Positions 9,529 through 17,335 of a stretch of DNA of 64,000 nt are shown piece by piece (positions within the stretch are counted from its first letter, which is position 1; every line of letters begins with the position of its first letter). Source of the stretch: JACVRN01 sp963715565. GTDB taxonomy: Bacteria > Acidobacteriota > Blastocatellia > Pyrinomonadales > Pyrinomonadaceae. The notes beneath the pieces were generated by a model. The model saw nothing but the letters and a program-made list of their open reading frames with translations, ran no database searches and was not told where the DNA came from. The position numbers and the translations under genes were made by a program. Where the stretch lies: positions 186,001 to 250,000 of the forward strand of contig OY970256.1 in the NCBI GenBank assembly GCA_963715565.1, given 5' to 3'.

Positions 9529-10475
9529 GTTAGCCAGTCATTCCATAAGTTGATAGATTTGAGGTTATGAAACTTAATGTATGTATCGCTGGGGCTACGG
9601 GGTGGGTTGGAAAGCCTCTTTGCAGGGCTGTGTCCGAAGCAGACGACCTGAACCTTGTCGGGGCCGTCTCTCGTACTCATAAGGGTCGTAACCTGAAAGA
9701 TGTTATTGGTGAATCAAACCTTGATTTGACGGTCAGCGGATCGGTCGCAGAAGCTCTTGACGTTCCGACGGACGTGTTGGTTGATTACACGAAAGCAAAC
9801 GTGGTGAAAGCCAACGTGATGGCGGCAATCCGCAAAGGCGTTCACGTCGTCATAGGTTCTTCGGGTCTCACGAACGATGATTTTATTGAAATCAACCAGG
9901 CTGCTATGGAGCATAAGGTGGGCGTGATAGCTGCCGGTAATTTCGCCATTACCGCCGTGTTACTACAACGCTTTGCCTGTGAGGCGGCGAAGTATTTATC
10001 TCATTGGGAGATTATAGATTATGCTTCGGACGCCAAACAGGACGCGCCGAGCGGGACGACGCGCGAGTTGGCTTTTAGACTTTCAGAAATCAAAAAACCG
10101 GAAGTTACTCATCCTATAGAGGAAACAATTGGGGAGAAAGAAAGTCGTGGAGTAACCTTAAACGGGACTCAGATTCATTCGATTCGCCTTCCCGGTTACG
10201 TTATCAGCGTCGAGGCGATATTCGGCGCAAAGGATGAACGTCTTACTATCCGCCACGATGCCGGGAGCGGAGCCGAGCCCTATATACAAGGCACTCTTTT
10301 AGCAATTCGTAAAGTGAAAGATTATGTCGGGCTAATCAGAGGTCTGGATAAGATAATGGAATAGTGCTCCAACGCCGCGCCTGACAACTCATTCAACCGG
10401 AGCGCGGGTGAGCTTGTTTTTCATTCGCCGGGTTGGGTGCGTGGTTCGATGTTTCGCGCGCGGTTGATTCGGGCG
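9523..10475 (+). mobile_element. integron-like gene cassette carrying a DapB-like gene
   Basis: The unit runs from the predicted cut site of one attC to that of the next. It has the classic cassette layout: one promoterless-looking gene starting 44 bp after the junction, and its attC beginning 14 bp after the stop codon. No intI gene or attI is visible in the window. It is therefore either an isolated cassette, a cluster of attC sites lacking an integrase, or the fringe of an array. Neither neighbouring spacer shows a third attC. Confidence 0.65.
9567..10364 (+). CDS. DapB-like reductase with altered catalytic motif
   Basis: The 265-residue protein has the length and order of 4-hydroxy-tetrahydrodipicolinate reductase. 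It has an N-terminal GATGWVG nucleotide-binding loop (9-15), GNFAI (124-128), DAPSGTT (159-165) and the C-terminal IHSIRLPGYVISVEAIFG segment. DapB reduces the dipicolinate precursor of lysine and diaminopimelate with NAD(P)H. In the canonical enzyme the catalytic motif is HHxxKxDAPSGT. Here that position reads ASDAKQDAPSGT, so both His are lost (Ala153, Ser154) while Lys157 and the substrate loop remain. The start is an ATG with GAGG about 5 nt upstream. It lies between two attC sites. The true substrate may differ from that of DapB, or it may belong to a divergent DapB subgroup. Confidence 0.75.
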   Translation: MKLNVCIAGATGWVGKPLCRAVSEADDLNLVGAVSRTHKGRNLKDVIGESNLDLTVSGSVAEALDVPTDVLVDYTKANVVKANVMAAIRKGVHVVIGSSGLTNDDFIEINQAAMEHKVGVIAAGNFAITAVLLQRFACEAAKYLSHWEIIDYASDAKQDAPSGTTRELAFRLSEIKKPEVTHPIEETIGEKESRGVTLNGTQIHSIRLPGYVISVEAIFGAKDERLTIRHDAGSGAEPYIQGTLLAIRKVKDYVGLIRGLDKIME

Positions 10476-10481
10476 TTAGAT
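10379..10481 (+). other. attC: integron-type attC site (downstream of the DapB-like gene)
   Basis: The 5' box GCCTGAC (10379-10385) is followed by AACTCAT and then TCAACCGGAGCGCG. The 3' end reads CGCGCGCGGTTGATTCGGGC then GTTAGAT (10475-10481), a perfect GTTRRRY. The two halves pair as TCAACCG/CGGTTGA plus a GC-rich extension, with the same 7-nt spacer on both sides. The overall look is close to the attC of classical cassettes such as aadA (from memory, not searched). Confidence 0.8.
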
Positions 10482-10592
10482 TGCGTTGTGGTTTTCCACA
10501 TGAGGCTGGCGTGGTCCTCACAACTGCAAGCCATCCAATCAAAGCCTTATGATGCAACCCGGTGAGACCTTGAATCCTTTTGAGATAGAGTT

Positions 10593-11123
10593 ATGAGAAT
10601 AACCGCCGCGCTGTTGATTTGCCTGTTGTGCTCTCAATCTGCTTCGCTTGCACAGAATTATGCCAACAAACTTCCACCTTCGGCATCTCTCACGCTCAAC
10701 AGAAGATTCAGGGGTTGGAAGTTTGCAGGCGTAAGTCTGGAAGTGCAACAGTTTTTTGAGAAGGATTTAAAAGGCGCGTCTCCTCACATCATCAGGGGCG
10801 ACTTTGATGGAAACAAACAACTCGATTATGCTGCTCTCATCTGGCACGGCAAAGTCAGGAATATATATGGCAGAGCAATCGGGCCGCGCGCCTTTCTAGT
10901 TATCTTTCTGCGAATAGGCAGGGGCTATAGGGTGTACGTCATCAAAGACCCCGACGGCGAGTACCTCTGTTTGGCGAGGAAGGGAACTAAGGATTACAAC
11001 TATGACGAGCAGAAAGAAATCACCTATACCAATGATGCAATACTGACCGGCATCTTTGAAAAGGCAGGCTCGTCTTACGTGTATGAGAACGGAAAATTCC
11101 GCTCCTTCGTCTCAAGCGATTAA
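10593..11123 (+). CDS. secreted protein of unknown function, FG-GAP-like segment
   Basis: This encodes 176 residues with a clear Sec signal peptide (MRITAALLICLLCSQSASLAQ). A GDFDGNKQLDYAALI segment resembles the Ca-binding FG-GAP/VCBS motif seen in many exported proteins. I do not recognise the rest. It starts 118 bp after the attC at 10379-10481, so it could be a further cassette or the fixed chromosomal flank. No attC follows its stop, which favours the latter. Confidence 0.6.
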   Translation: MRITAALLICLLCSQSASLAQNYANKLPPSASLTLNRRFRGWKFAGVSLEVQQFFEKDLKGASPHIIRGDFDGNKQLDYAALIWHGKVRNIYGRAIGPRAFLVIFLRIGRGYRVYVIKDPDGEYLCLARKGTKDYNYDEQKEITYTNDAILTGIFEKAGSSYVYENGKFRSFVSSD

Positions 11124-11415
11124 AAGAGAATTGTCAGGACAAATCTGCCCTACGCCTCTTTCCCAACGGCGAATGGTTGACGAAACGTCGTCAAGCAGGC
11201 GAGAGACTGAAGCAGTACATTCACAATGACCTTTGCCGGAAGACAAAAATCTGCCTCTTGACATCAAAGCTGCCGACAAATACATTCATCGGGCATAAGA
11301 TTTCAGTAATTCGAAACGACAGCCCGAGAAATTTCAGGACTCATAAACTACTCTCGCACGACTCGGATTGAGCTTGAGCCGTGAGGGATTCTTCTCATGA
11401 TGAAAGGGACCGTCC

Positions 11416-12582
11416 ATGCTTCGTAAGTCATTCGTCGTTTTCCTGCTTCTTCTTTTTACAGCCGTTTTGATGACGCCAACGCGAAAGGTGTATTCAACCG
11501 GCTCATCTACGGTCGCTGCACAGCAAGCCTGCTTCACGTCGGCAGAGCGTGCGCTCGCAGAGCAGAAAGCGAAAGTCTGGCAGGAGCCCGACCCCGACTA
11601 CGATCCTGTCCTGGGCTACAATCCCAACACGGGCCCGCGCCGTGGTGCGCCCGAGGTCGATCCCAACGGGCTCGCCAAGCCTATCATCTGCGTCGCGAAC
11701 AAAGACCTGACTCCCGGCGCGGGCACGACGCCGAAATTTCATTGCTCCATCGCGGGCGTCGTTGACGAAGACGGCGAGCTAATCCGCTACAAAGTGAAGC
11801 CGCACTTCAAGGGGCAGGCGAGGGAGAAAAAGAACGGCGAAATCTACGGCGAGTTTCTCTCTTCGCGCTTCTCCAAGGCGCTGGGTTTCTTCGCAGACGA
11901 CGAGTGGGTCGCAGACGTTACCTGTCAGGATTGCGAAAAGAGTTTGACCAGCGGCTTTCAGGGCGCAAGCTTTACGCCCTTTCAACCGGCTGCGGGGATA
12001 GAGCTTTCCCTGGGCAAGGGCATCGACGTGAACTGTAACAACAAGGACGCAGAGAGCATCTCCAGCGCGCTCTCCAAGCTGCAACAGGGCGGGGCTCCAC
12101 GCGCCGAGATAGACGCCTTCAAGCTCTGGCTCGCCTTCATAGACCACGGCGACACCAAGACCGACAACCAGAAGTTCGCCTGTCTCAAGTGGAAGAAGAG
12201 TGACGACAACAAAACGCTCGTCTGCGAGCCTGGACAGGCCGTCTTCTACGTCAGCGACATGGGCTCAACCTGGGGCTATTCCAGTTCCAGCGAGAGTAAA
12301 GCGCGGCTCGACAAGTGGAGCGGCAAAGACCCAATCAAGGTTAGCGGCGGACGCTGCACCACGACCGCCAAGAGCGTCGGCGACACCAACATCAGCGAAG
12401 CTGGCCGACAGCTTCTAGCCAACGGCCTTCAGCGTCTCCTAGACGCACAGAAAAGCAACGGCTTAATCACGAGAGTCTTCCGCGCCTCGCGCAATCAGGA
12501 GCGCGACCAATCGCCCGAAGCCTGGACCGCCGAATTCGAGCGCAAGGCCAAGACCATCATCAACGCGCGCTGCTCCAACTAA
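11416..12582 (+). CDS. secreted protein with kinase-like motifs
   Basis: This encodes 388 residues with an N-terminal signal sequence. The order of motifs recalls HipA/PI3K-like or secreted kinases. A β-strand contains Lys (RYKVKPHFKG, 124-133). A helix glutamate follows (YGEFLSSRFSKALG, 144-157). A catalytic-loop-like IDHGDTKTDNQ lies at 242-252 and a metal-binding-like VSDMGSTWG at 279-287. Six or more Cys suggest disulfides outside the cytoplasm. The kinase assignment is inferred from these short motifs only. The CX2C near 170 could alternatively bind metal. The gene stands alone and is followed by a strong hairpin terminator. The 11124-11415 spacer upstream shows nothing that I can assign. 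Confidence 0.55.
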   Translation: MLRKSFVVFLLLLFTAVLMTPTRKVYSTGSSTVAAQQACFTSAERALAEQKAKVWQEPDPDYDPVLGYNPNTGPRRGAPEVDPNGLAKPIICVANKDLTPGAGTTPKFHCSIAGVVDEDGELIRYKVKPHFKGQAREKKNGEIYGEFLSSRFSKALGFFADDEWVADVTCQDCEKSLTSGFQGASFTPFQPAAGIELSLGKGIDVNCNNKDAESISSALSKLQQGGAPRAEIDAFKLWLAFIDHGDTKTDNQKFACLKWKKSDDNKTLVCEPGQAVFYVSDMGSTWGYSSSSESKARLDKWSGKDPIKVSGGRCTTTAKSVGDTNISEAGRQLLANGLQRLLDAQKSNGLITRVFRASRNQERDQSPEAWTAEFERKAKTIINARCSN

Positions 12583-12607
12583 GCGGCGGGCCGGAAGTGC
12601 GATTCAA

Positions 12608-12642
12608 GAAGACTCCACGGGGACTATCCCCGTGGAGTCTTC
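12608..12642 (+). terminator. terminator hairpin after the kinase-like gene
   Basis: A perfect 16-bp stem (GAAGACTCCACGGGGA and its complement) with a CTA loop begins 25 bp after the stop codon. The tail is GCGTTTC, so the T-run is weak. Confidence 0.7.
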
Positions 12643-12684
12643 GCGTTTCAGAGTATGACAGATCAGTACCGCCTGCGGCGTAGA

Positions 12685-12771
12685 GAATGCGGAATGCGGA
12701 TTTCGGATTGCGGATTGAAGAGAAAAGAGTTTATCTGGTAATCCGCATTCCGCAATCCGAAATCCGCATTC
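12685..12771. repeat. hairpin element, GCGGATT/AATCCGC family, copy 1
   Basis: The left arm (12692-12714) pairs over 23 bp with 12749-12771. Both arms are built from short direct repeats of the type GCGGAATGCGGATT. The loop is A/T rich. A second copy of the same family is at 53969-54063. The element lies between the upstream terminator and the comEC promoter region. Confidence 0.8.
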
Positions 12772-12903
12772 GGCACTGACCTTGAGTCGCTTTCATGTGA
12801 TAATAACGACGCTTCTGAAAACCGTCGCCTTTTACCTCATCCGGTCGCAAGCGCTGTGTCTTTAAATCCATCTTGAACAAGTGCAGACAGGCGAAGTGTC
12901 TTC

Positions 12904-15639
12904 ATGAACGCTCCCTCTGCCAGTCGGTCGTTTAGCTCTCACCCGCTCTTTCTGCTGGCGGTCTCTTTCGCCTGTGGCATCATCGTCGCGCGTTTCGTGA
13001 ACGTACACTTGTGGGCGGCTGTTCCGGCGGGCCTCTGTTTCTTTGCGCTCGCCGCGTTCGCGCTCGTGAAGAGAAAGGAACGAGTAGCTTCCTGTCTTCT
13101 ACTGTTCGCCTTCCTCTCTGCGGGAGCGGCGTTCGCGACTCTCGAAAAAATCTCTCACAGCGCGAATCGCATCGAGCGCCTTTATAGTGAAGGCGTCGTT
13201 GCGTCCGGCGAGCCAGTCGAGCTGACGGGCGTGATAGAGCGTGCGCCGGAGAGCGCGCCCGATGGCTTTTATCTCACGCTGCGCGTCGAGGAATTAAGAT
13301 TTAAAGAGCGGGAACGGGAAGCGACAGGCGTGGTCTGGTTGTTTGCGCCCGTGCGTGATGCAGCGACAAGCGCCGAATATGATGAGCTGGAATTGCGCTA
13401 TGGCGCGCGCATACGCGTCATGGTCGCGCTCCGTCGCGCGGAGAGCTTTCGCAATCCGGGCGTCGCGTCTTTCACGGAATATCTTGAGCGCAGGGGATAT
13501 GATGCGAGCGCGACTGTGAAGAGTCCTTTGCTCGTCGAGCGGCTGGATGACGAGCGCGTGTTCCTGCCTCTCATGTGGCTCTACGAGTGGCGCTCGCGCG
13601 TGCTCTCTGCGATTGATAGGAGCTTTGAGAAAGAGACGGCGGGCGTCTTGAAAGCTTCGCTCCTTGGAAATCGTTATCATCTTTCGCGCGGGGCTGCGAT
13701 GCGTTTCCGCGAGGGCGGGACGTTTCACATACTGGTCATCAGCGGCCTGCACATCAGCTTCATAGGCGCGCTCGTGTTCCTGGTCATGCGACGGTTGACG
13801 AAAAGAAGGGCGTGGCAGTTCGCGGCATCGGCCCTCTTTCTGTGGGCTTACACCGTGGCGGTCGGCGCGGAAAGCTCTGTCGTGCGCGCGGCCCTGATGT
13901 TTACTATCGTTGCGCTCGGGCCTGTCCTGCATCGTCGCACCACAGCATTGAATGCATTGGGCGCGGCGGCTCTCTGCCTGCTCGTGTGGCGAAGCTCAGA
14001 CCTGTTTGATCCGTCATTCCAGTTGACGTTTCTCTCCGTGCTGGGAATTGTCGCCGCCGGTTGGCCGCTCGTGCAAAGTTTGAAAGCAGTGGGCGAGTGG
14101 CGTCCGACGCGCGAGACGCCTTCGCCTCCTGTGTGTCCGAGCTTTTGGCGCAGGCTTGGCGAAATTCTCTACTGGCGCGAGCGTGAGTGGAAGAGTGAGA
14201 TGGAGCACTCCGTCTACAGCTATCGTCTGTGGAAGCATCCGCTGGCCGCAAAGCTTGAGCGGTGGCGCGTGCAGAGCCTGCTTCGTCACGCCTTTAATGC
14301 ACTGGTTGTTTCGACAAGCGTGCAACTGCTGCTCCTGCCTTTACTCGTCCTCTACTTCCATCGCGTCTCGGTCGCATCCTTCATCTTAAACATAGGCGTC
14401 GGCGCTTTGATGGTTATCCTATCGCTCGTCTCGCTCGCGGCCCTTGCGGTGGCCGAGTTGAGCGCGACACTGGCCGCGCCACTGGTCTGGCTGGCGGAAC
14501 ACGTCAACTGGCTCATGATTCACAGTGTGGACCCGTTTACGAGCGCGCGCATCGCTTCTATTCGTTTGCCTCAATATAGCGGTTGGGCGGCGGGCATTTA
14601 TTTTCTCTACTACGTGCCGCTAGTGATTTTGACGCGCGCTCTCTCCGGCTGGAATCCGCTCGGCAAGATTTTCGCTCGTGAAAAAGACGAGCAGCGCACT
14701 GTGCGCTTCGCCACTGTGGGAGCGTCTGTATCGCTTGTAGCTTTAATAATCGTTATCGTTCTTCACCCGTGGAGCGCGGGCGTGATGGATGGGAGATTGC
14801 GCGTCGATTTTCTGGACGTGGGACAGGGCGACGCGGCGCTGGTGACGATGCCGGACGGCACGACTCTACTCGTGGATGGCGGTGGCCGCGTGGATTACAA
14901 GCGGAGCGCCGCACGTGCGAGCGATGTGGACGACGAGCCTTTTGAGCGCGACTCGCGAAGCGTGGGCGAAATGGTAGTCTCGGAATATTTGTGGTGGCGC
15001 GGGCTTGATAGAGTTGACTACATCCTGGCGACACACGCGGATGCGGATCACATAAACGGTCTCAACGACGTCGTGCAAAATTTCAGCGTGCGCGCGGCTT
15101 TTGTAGGGCGCACGCCTGCGCGCGATGCGGAATATGCTCGCTTCGCTCGGACGGCTGCCGGTGTGGGCGTGCCGCTCTACGCAATTGGCCGTGGCGACCT
15201 TCTACAATTCGGAGCCGTGAGCGCAGAGGTGTTGTGGCCGGAACGCACGTCGAACATGGAAGCGCCGTCGGGCAATGATGATTCCGTGGTCTTGCGCTTG
15301 CGGCTCGGAGAGCGTGTGTTTCTTCTGACGGGCGATGCTGAAAGAAACGCGGAAAGGGCTCTCGTCCGCGCAGAAGGCGAAGGCTTGCGCTCAGACGTCC
15401 TGAAGGTAGCGCATCACGGAAGCAGAACCTCTTCGATTGAAAGCTTCGTGCGTGCGACCACACCCGCCTACGCAGTTATCTCCGTCGGTCTTGATTCAAT
15501 CTTTGGACATCCTCACAGGGAAGTCGTGGAGCGCTGGCGTGCGAGCGGCGCGCAGATTCTCACGACGGGCAGAAGCGGCACGATTACAGTTACGACGGAT
15601 GGGCACGATCTTCAGGTAGAGACTTTTGTGAAAGAGTAA
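12904..15639 (+). CDS. comEC: DNA uptake channel ComEC/Rec2
   Basis: The 911-residue protein has the full three-part ComEC architecture. It has an N-terminal DUF4131 region with two membrane segments, and a Competence domain with FHILVISGLHISF near residue 275 and many transmembrane helices. The C-terminal metallo-β-lactamase-like domain starts at DVGQGDAALV (about 637), with THADADH and AHHGSRTSS. ComEC passes single-stranded DNA across the inner membrane during transformation, and its MBL domain is thought to degrade the other strand. With comEA at 18730-19092 and pilin-type genes at the right edge, this suggests natural competence. The gene is monocistronic here, followed by a fold-back element. 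Confidence 0.93.
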   Translation: MNAPSASRSFSSHPLFLLAVSFACGIIVARFVNVHLWAAVPAGLCFFALAAFALVKRKERVASCLLLFAFLSAGAAFATLEKISHSANRIERLYSEGVVASGEPVELTGVIERAPESAPDGFYLTLRVEELRFKEREREATGVVWLFAPVRDAATSAEYDELELRYGARIRVMVALRRAESFRNPGVASFTEYLERRGYDASATVKSPLLVERLDDERVFLPLMWLYEWRSRVLSAIDRSFEKETAGVLKASLLGNRYHLSRGAAMRFREGGTFHILVISGLHISFIGALVFLVMRRLTKRRAWQFAASALFLWAYTVAVGAESSVVRAALMFTIVALGPVLHRRTTALNALGAAALCLLVWRSSDLFDPSFQLTFLSVLGIVAAGWPLVQSLKAVGEWRPTRETPSPPVCPSFWRRLGEILYWREREWKSEMEHSVYSYRLWKHPLAAKLERWRVQSLLRHAFNALVVSTSVQLLLLPLLVLYFHRVSVASFILNIGVGALMVILSLVSLAALAVAELSATLAAPLVWLAEHVNWLMIHSVDPFTSARIASIRLPQYSGWAAGIYFLYYVPLVILTRALSGWNPLGKIFAREKDEQRTVRFATVGASVSLVALIIVIVLHPWSAGVMDGRLRVDFLDVGQGDAALVTMPDGTTLLVDGGGRVDYKRSAARASDVDDEPFERDSRSVGEMVVSEYLWWRGLDRVDYILATHADADHINGLNDVVQNFSVRAAFVGRTPARDAEYARFARTAAGVGVPLYAIGRGDLLQFGAVSAEVLWPERTSNMEAPSGNDDSVVLRLRLGERVFLLTGDAERNAERALVRAEGEGLRSDVLKVAHHGSRTSSIESFVRATTPAYAVISVGLDSIFGHPHREVVERWRASGAQILTTGRSGTITVTTDGHDLQVETFVKE

Positions 15640-15647
15640 GAGTTTAA

Positions 15648-15745
15648 GACTCACCGCCGAGACGCAGAGAGCCCAGAGACGACGCAGAGAGTTGAATCAT
15701 TTTCTCTGCGCCTGCTCTGCGTCCTCTGCGTCTCGGCGGTGAGTC
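15648..15745. repeat. hairpin element, CAGAGACGC family, copy 1
   Basis: The outer 22 bp (from GACTCACCGCCGAGACG) are perfectly inverted at 15724-15745. Inner arms are degenerate CAGAGACGC-type repeats around the loop CAGAGAGTTGAATCATTTT. The element fills the gap between the stop codons of the convergent comEC and modA genes (15639 and 15753). The same family recurs at 44710-44801 and 51918-52007, with a half copy at 46381-46427. Confidence 0.85.
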
Positions 15746-15752
15746 AATCCTG

Positions 15753-16583
15753 TTATTGAGGCTTGCGGTAACCATAACGCTCAAGCAGCGCCTGGCCGTC
15801 TGCACTCAGAACATAAGCGACAAAGCGGCGCGCGGCTTCTTCATTGGACGAGCCGCGCACGGCGGCGATCATCTGGTCAATTGGCTGGTGCAGCCGCTCG
15901 TCAACTTCCACGAAGCGGCCCTCGTTAGTTTTGACCAGCGCCAGTGGGATAAAGGCTGCATCGGCGTTGCCGGTCGCGGCATATTGCTTGGCCTGCGAGA
16001 CGTTCTGCCCGTAAACGATCTTCTTTTCGACCTCGCTCCACAGGTTGAGCTGGCGCAGGGCTTCGACCGTGGCGCGTCCGTAGGGCGCGAGGTCCGGCTT
16101 GGCAACAGCCACGCGCTCCACTTCTTTGTTAGCGATGTCTTCAAGACGATTGAGCACAAGAGGACTGCCCGGCGGCGTCCAGAGCACCAGGCGGCCACGC
16201 GCGTAGATAGCAGCCGTCTCCGGCACGACCAGCCCTTCGCGCTTCAAGCTTTCGACATGTTCTACGTCGGCGGCAGCGAAAACATCAAAGGGCGCGCCGT
16301 TGGCAATCTGTTTCGCAAGGTCTGCGGTCGCCCCGAAGCTGTAAACAACGCGTATGCCTGTGCGGGCTGTAAATTCTTTCCCCAGCTCTTGAAACGCGTC
16401 CGTCAGGTTAGCTGCTGCCGCGACAGTGATTTGATTGCGCTCTGCGTCCTGCGTCCTTTGCCGCATGCACGCCGCGTTGAAGAGACAGAAGAGTAGCAGA
16501 CAGAGGGCAGTGAAGTTGAAAAAGAGTTTGCCGAAAAAAAGTTTGTAGAGAGAGATGGGGCCAAAGATTTTCACACAAGGCAT
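15753..16583 (-). CDS. modA: molybdate-binding lipoprotein ModA
   Basis: This encodes 276 residues: a signal segment ending LFNAAC (lipobox), then a type II periplasmic binding protein. Typical ModA marks are ITVAAAANLTDAF, FSFGAT-like YSFGATADLAKQI, GAPFDVFAAAD and the C-terminal FVAYVLSADGQALLERYGY. It would capture molybdate or tungstate outside the membrane and deliver it to ModB. No modB or modC is next to it, so the permease must be elsewhere. It starts 18 bp after the cysteine dioxygenase gene on the same strand, so the two probably share a transcript. Confidence 0.88.
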   Translation of the reverse strand: MPCVKIFGPISLYKLFFGKLFFNFTALCLLLFCLFNAACMRQRTQDAERNQITVAAAANLTDAFQELGKEFTARTGIRVVYSFGATADLAKQIANGAPFDVFAAADVEHVESLKREGLVVPETAAIYARGRLVLWTPPGSPLVLNRLEDIANKEVERVAVAKPDLAPYGRATVEALRQLNLWSEVEKKIVYGQNVSQAKQYAATGNADAAFIPLALVKTNEGRFVEVDERLHQPIDQMIAAVRGSSNEEAARRFVAYVLSADGQALLERYGYRKPQ

Positions 16584-16601
16584 CTCACGCTCGTCTGCTT
16601 T

Positions 16602-17192
16602 TCAAATCCCCGCGCCGTCCATAAACTCGTCCGGCGTGTAGTGGCCCACTTCTGAGCTGCCGACTTTGTAGGTATTGAGCACGCCCAATGGCGGCGCGTA
16701 TAGATGCAGCGTCACCATGTTGCATCCGCTCACCTCCGGGTTGCCCAGTTGATGTATGTCTGGCACGTCCGCGCCCGTCACGTCGCCGGGACGCCACTCG
16801 CGCGCGGATTGATAAAACAGCTCGCGCGCCGAGTCCAGCGCAAACATGGTCTCCCACATCACGCCCTTGCAGACGCGCACAGCGCCGTAAGAGCCGTTGT
16901 GGTCGTGTATAGGCGTGCGCTGGCCCGGACGCCAGCAGAGCACCAGTAGCTCTGCGAACTCGTTGCGCAACACGCGATGACGCGCATAAGTTCCGGGCTT
17001 GAAGCCAAGGTAGGGGCGCAGGTCATCTTCCGTGACGTGGACGCCCGCGAGCCACTTATGCATCAACTCAAGCTCCGGGGCTTGCCGCAATTCACGAAGC
17101 TGGTCAAGCAAGAGGTCAAAGGATAAAGGCGGCGCTTCACCTCTATTGGAAGTGGAAGCAAAGGTGGTCGGTCGGCTAACGCTCGTTGACAT
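16602..17192 (-). CDS. cysteine dioxygenase family protein
   Basis: This is a 196-residue cupin of the CDO type I family. Iron ligands are visible in TPIHDHNGSYG (the HxH pair) and in DIHQLGN (third His). Such enzymes oxidise cysteine or related thiols to sulfinates using Fe(II) and O2. The ATG is preceded by AGGAG. The substrate cannot be read from the sequence; 3-mercaptopropionate or other thiols are possible. It sits upstream of modA in the same direction. Confidence 0.82.
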   Translation of the reverse strand: MSTSVSRPTTFASTSNRGEAPPLSFDLLLDQLRELRQAPELELMHKWLAGVHVTEDDLRPYLGFKPGTYARHRVLRNEFAELLVLCWRPGQRTPIHDHNGSYGAVRVCKGVMWETMFALDSARELFYQSAREWRPGDVTGADVPDIHQLGNPEVSGCNMVTLHLYAPPLGVLNTYKVGSSEVGHYTPDEFMDGAGI

Positions 17193-17335
17193 TTTTTTTC
17201 TAAGCTCCTGAAACCTGATAGCAGCAACGAGATCAAACGCGAGACTCTTTATAGTAATGTCACAAACGCGCGAGGGTCAAACAATTCAGAGACGAAACGT
17301 GACGCGGATTTTTAGAAAGCATCACACACGCGCTT

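Noticed and set aside
11177..11371. 64-codon plus frame between the two secreted genes
   Set aside because: No ribosome site, biased composition and no similarity to known proteins; the space is left unassigned.
12661..12771. CRISPR-like array of repeats at 12.7 kb and other spacer repeats
   Set aside because: The repeats are degenerate 7-10 bp units folding on themselves, with no uniform repeats of 25-37 bp, no spacers and no cas genes.
15756..16496. 246-codon plus-strand frame opposite modA
   Set aside because: modA on the minus strand is a full-length, well-recognised protein, and the plus frame has no family resemblance.
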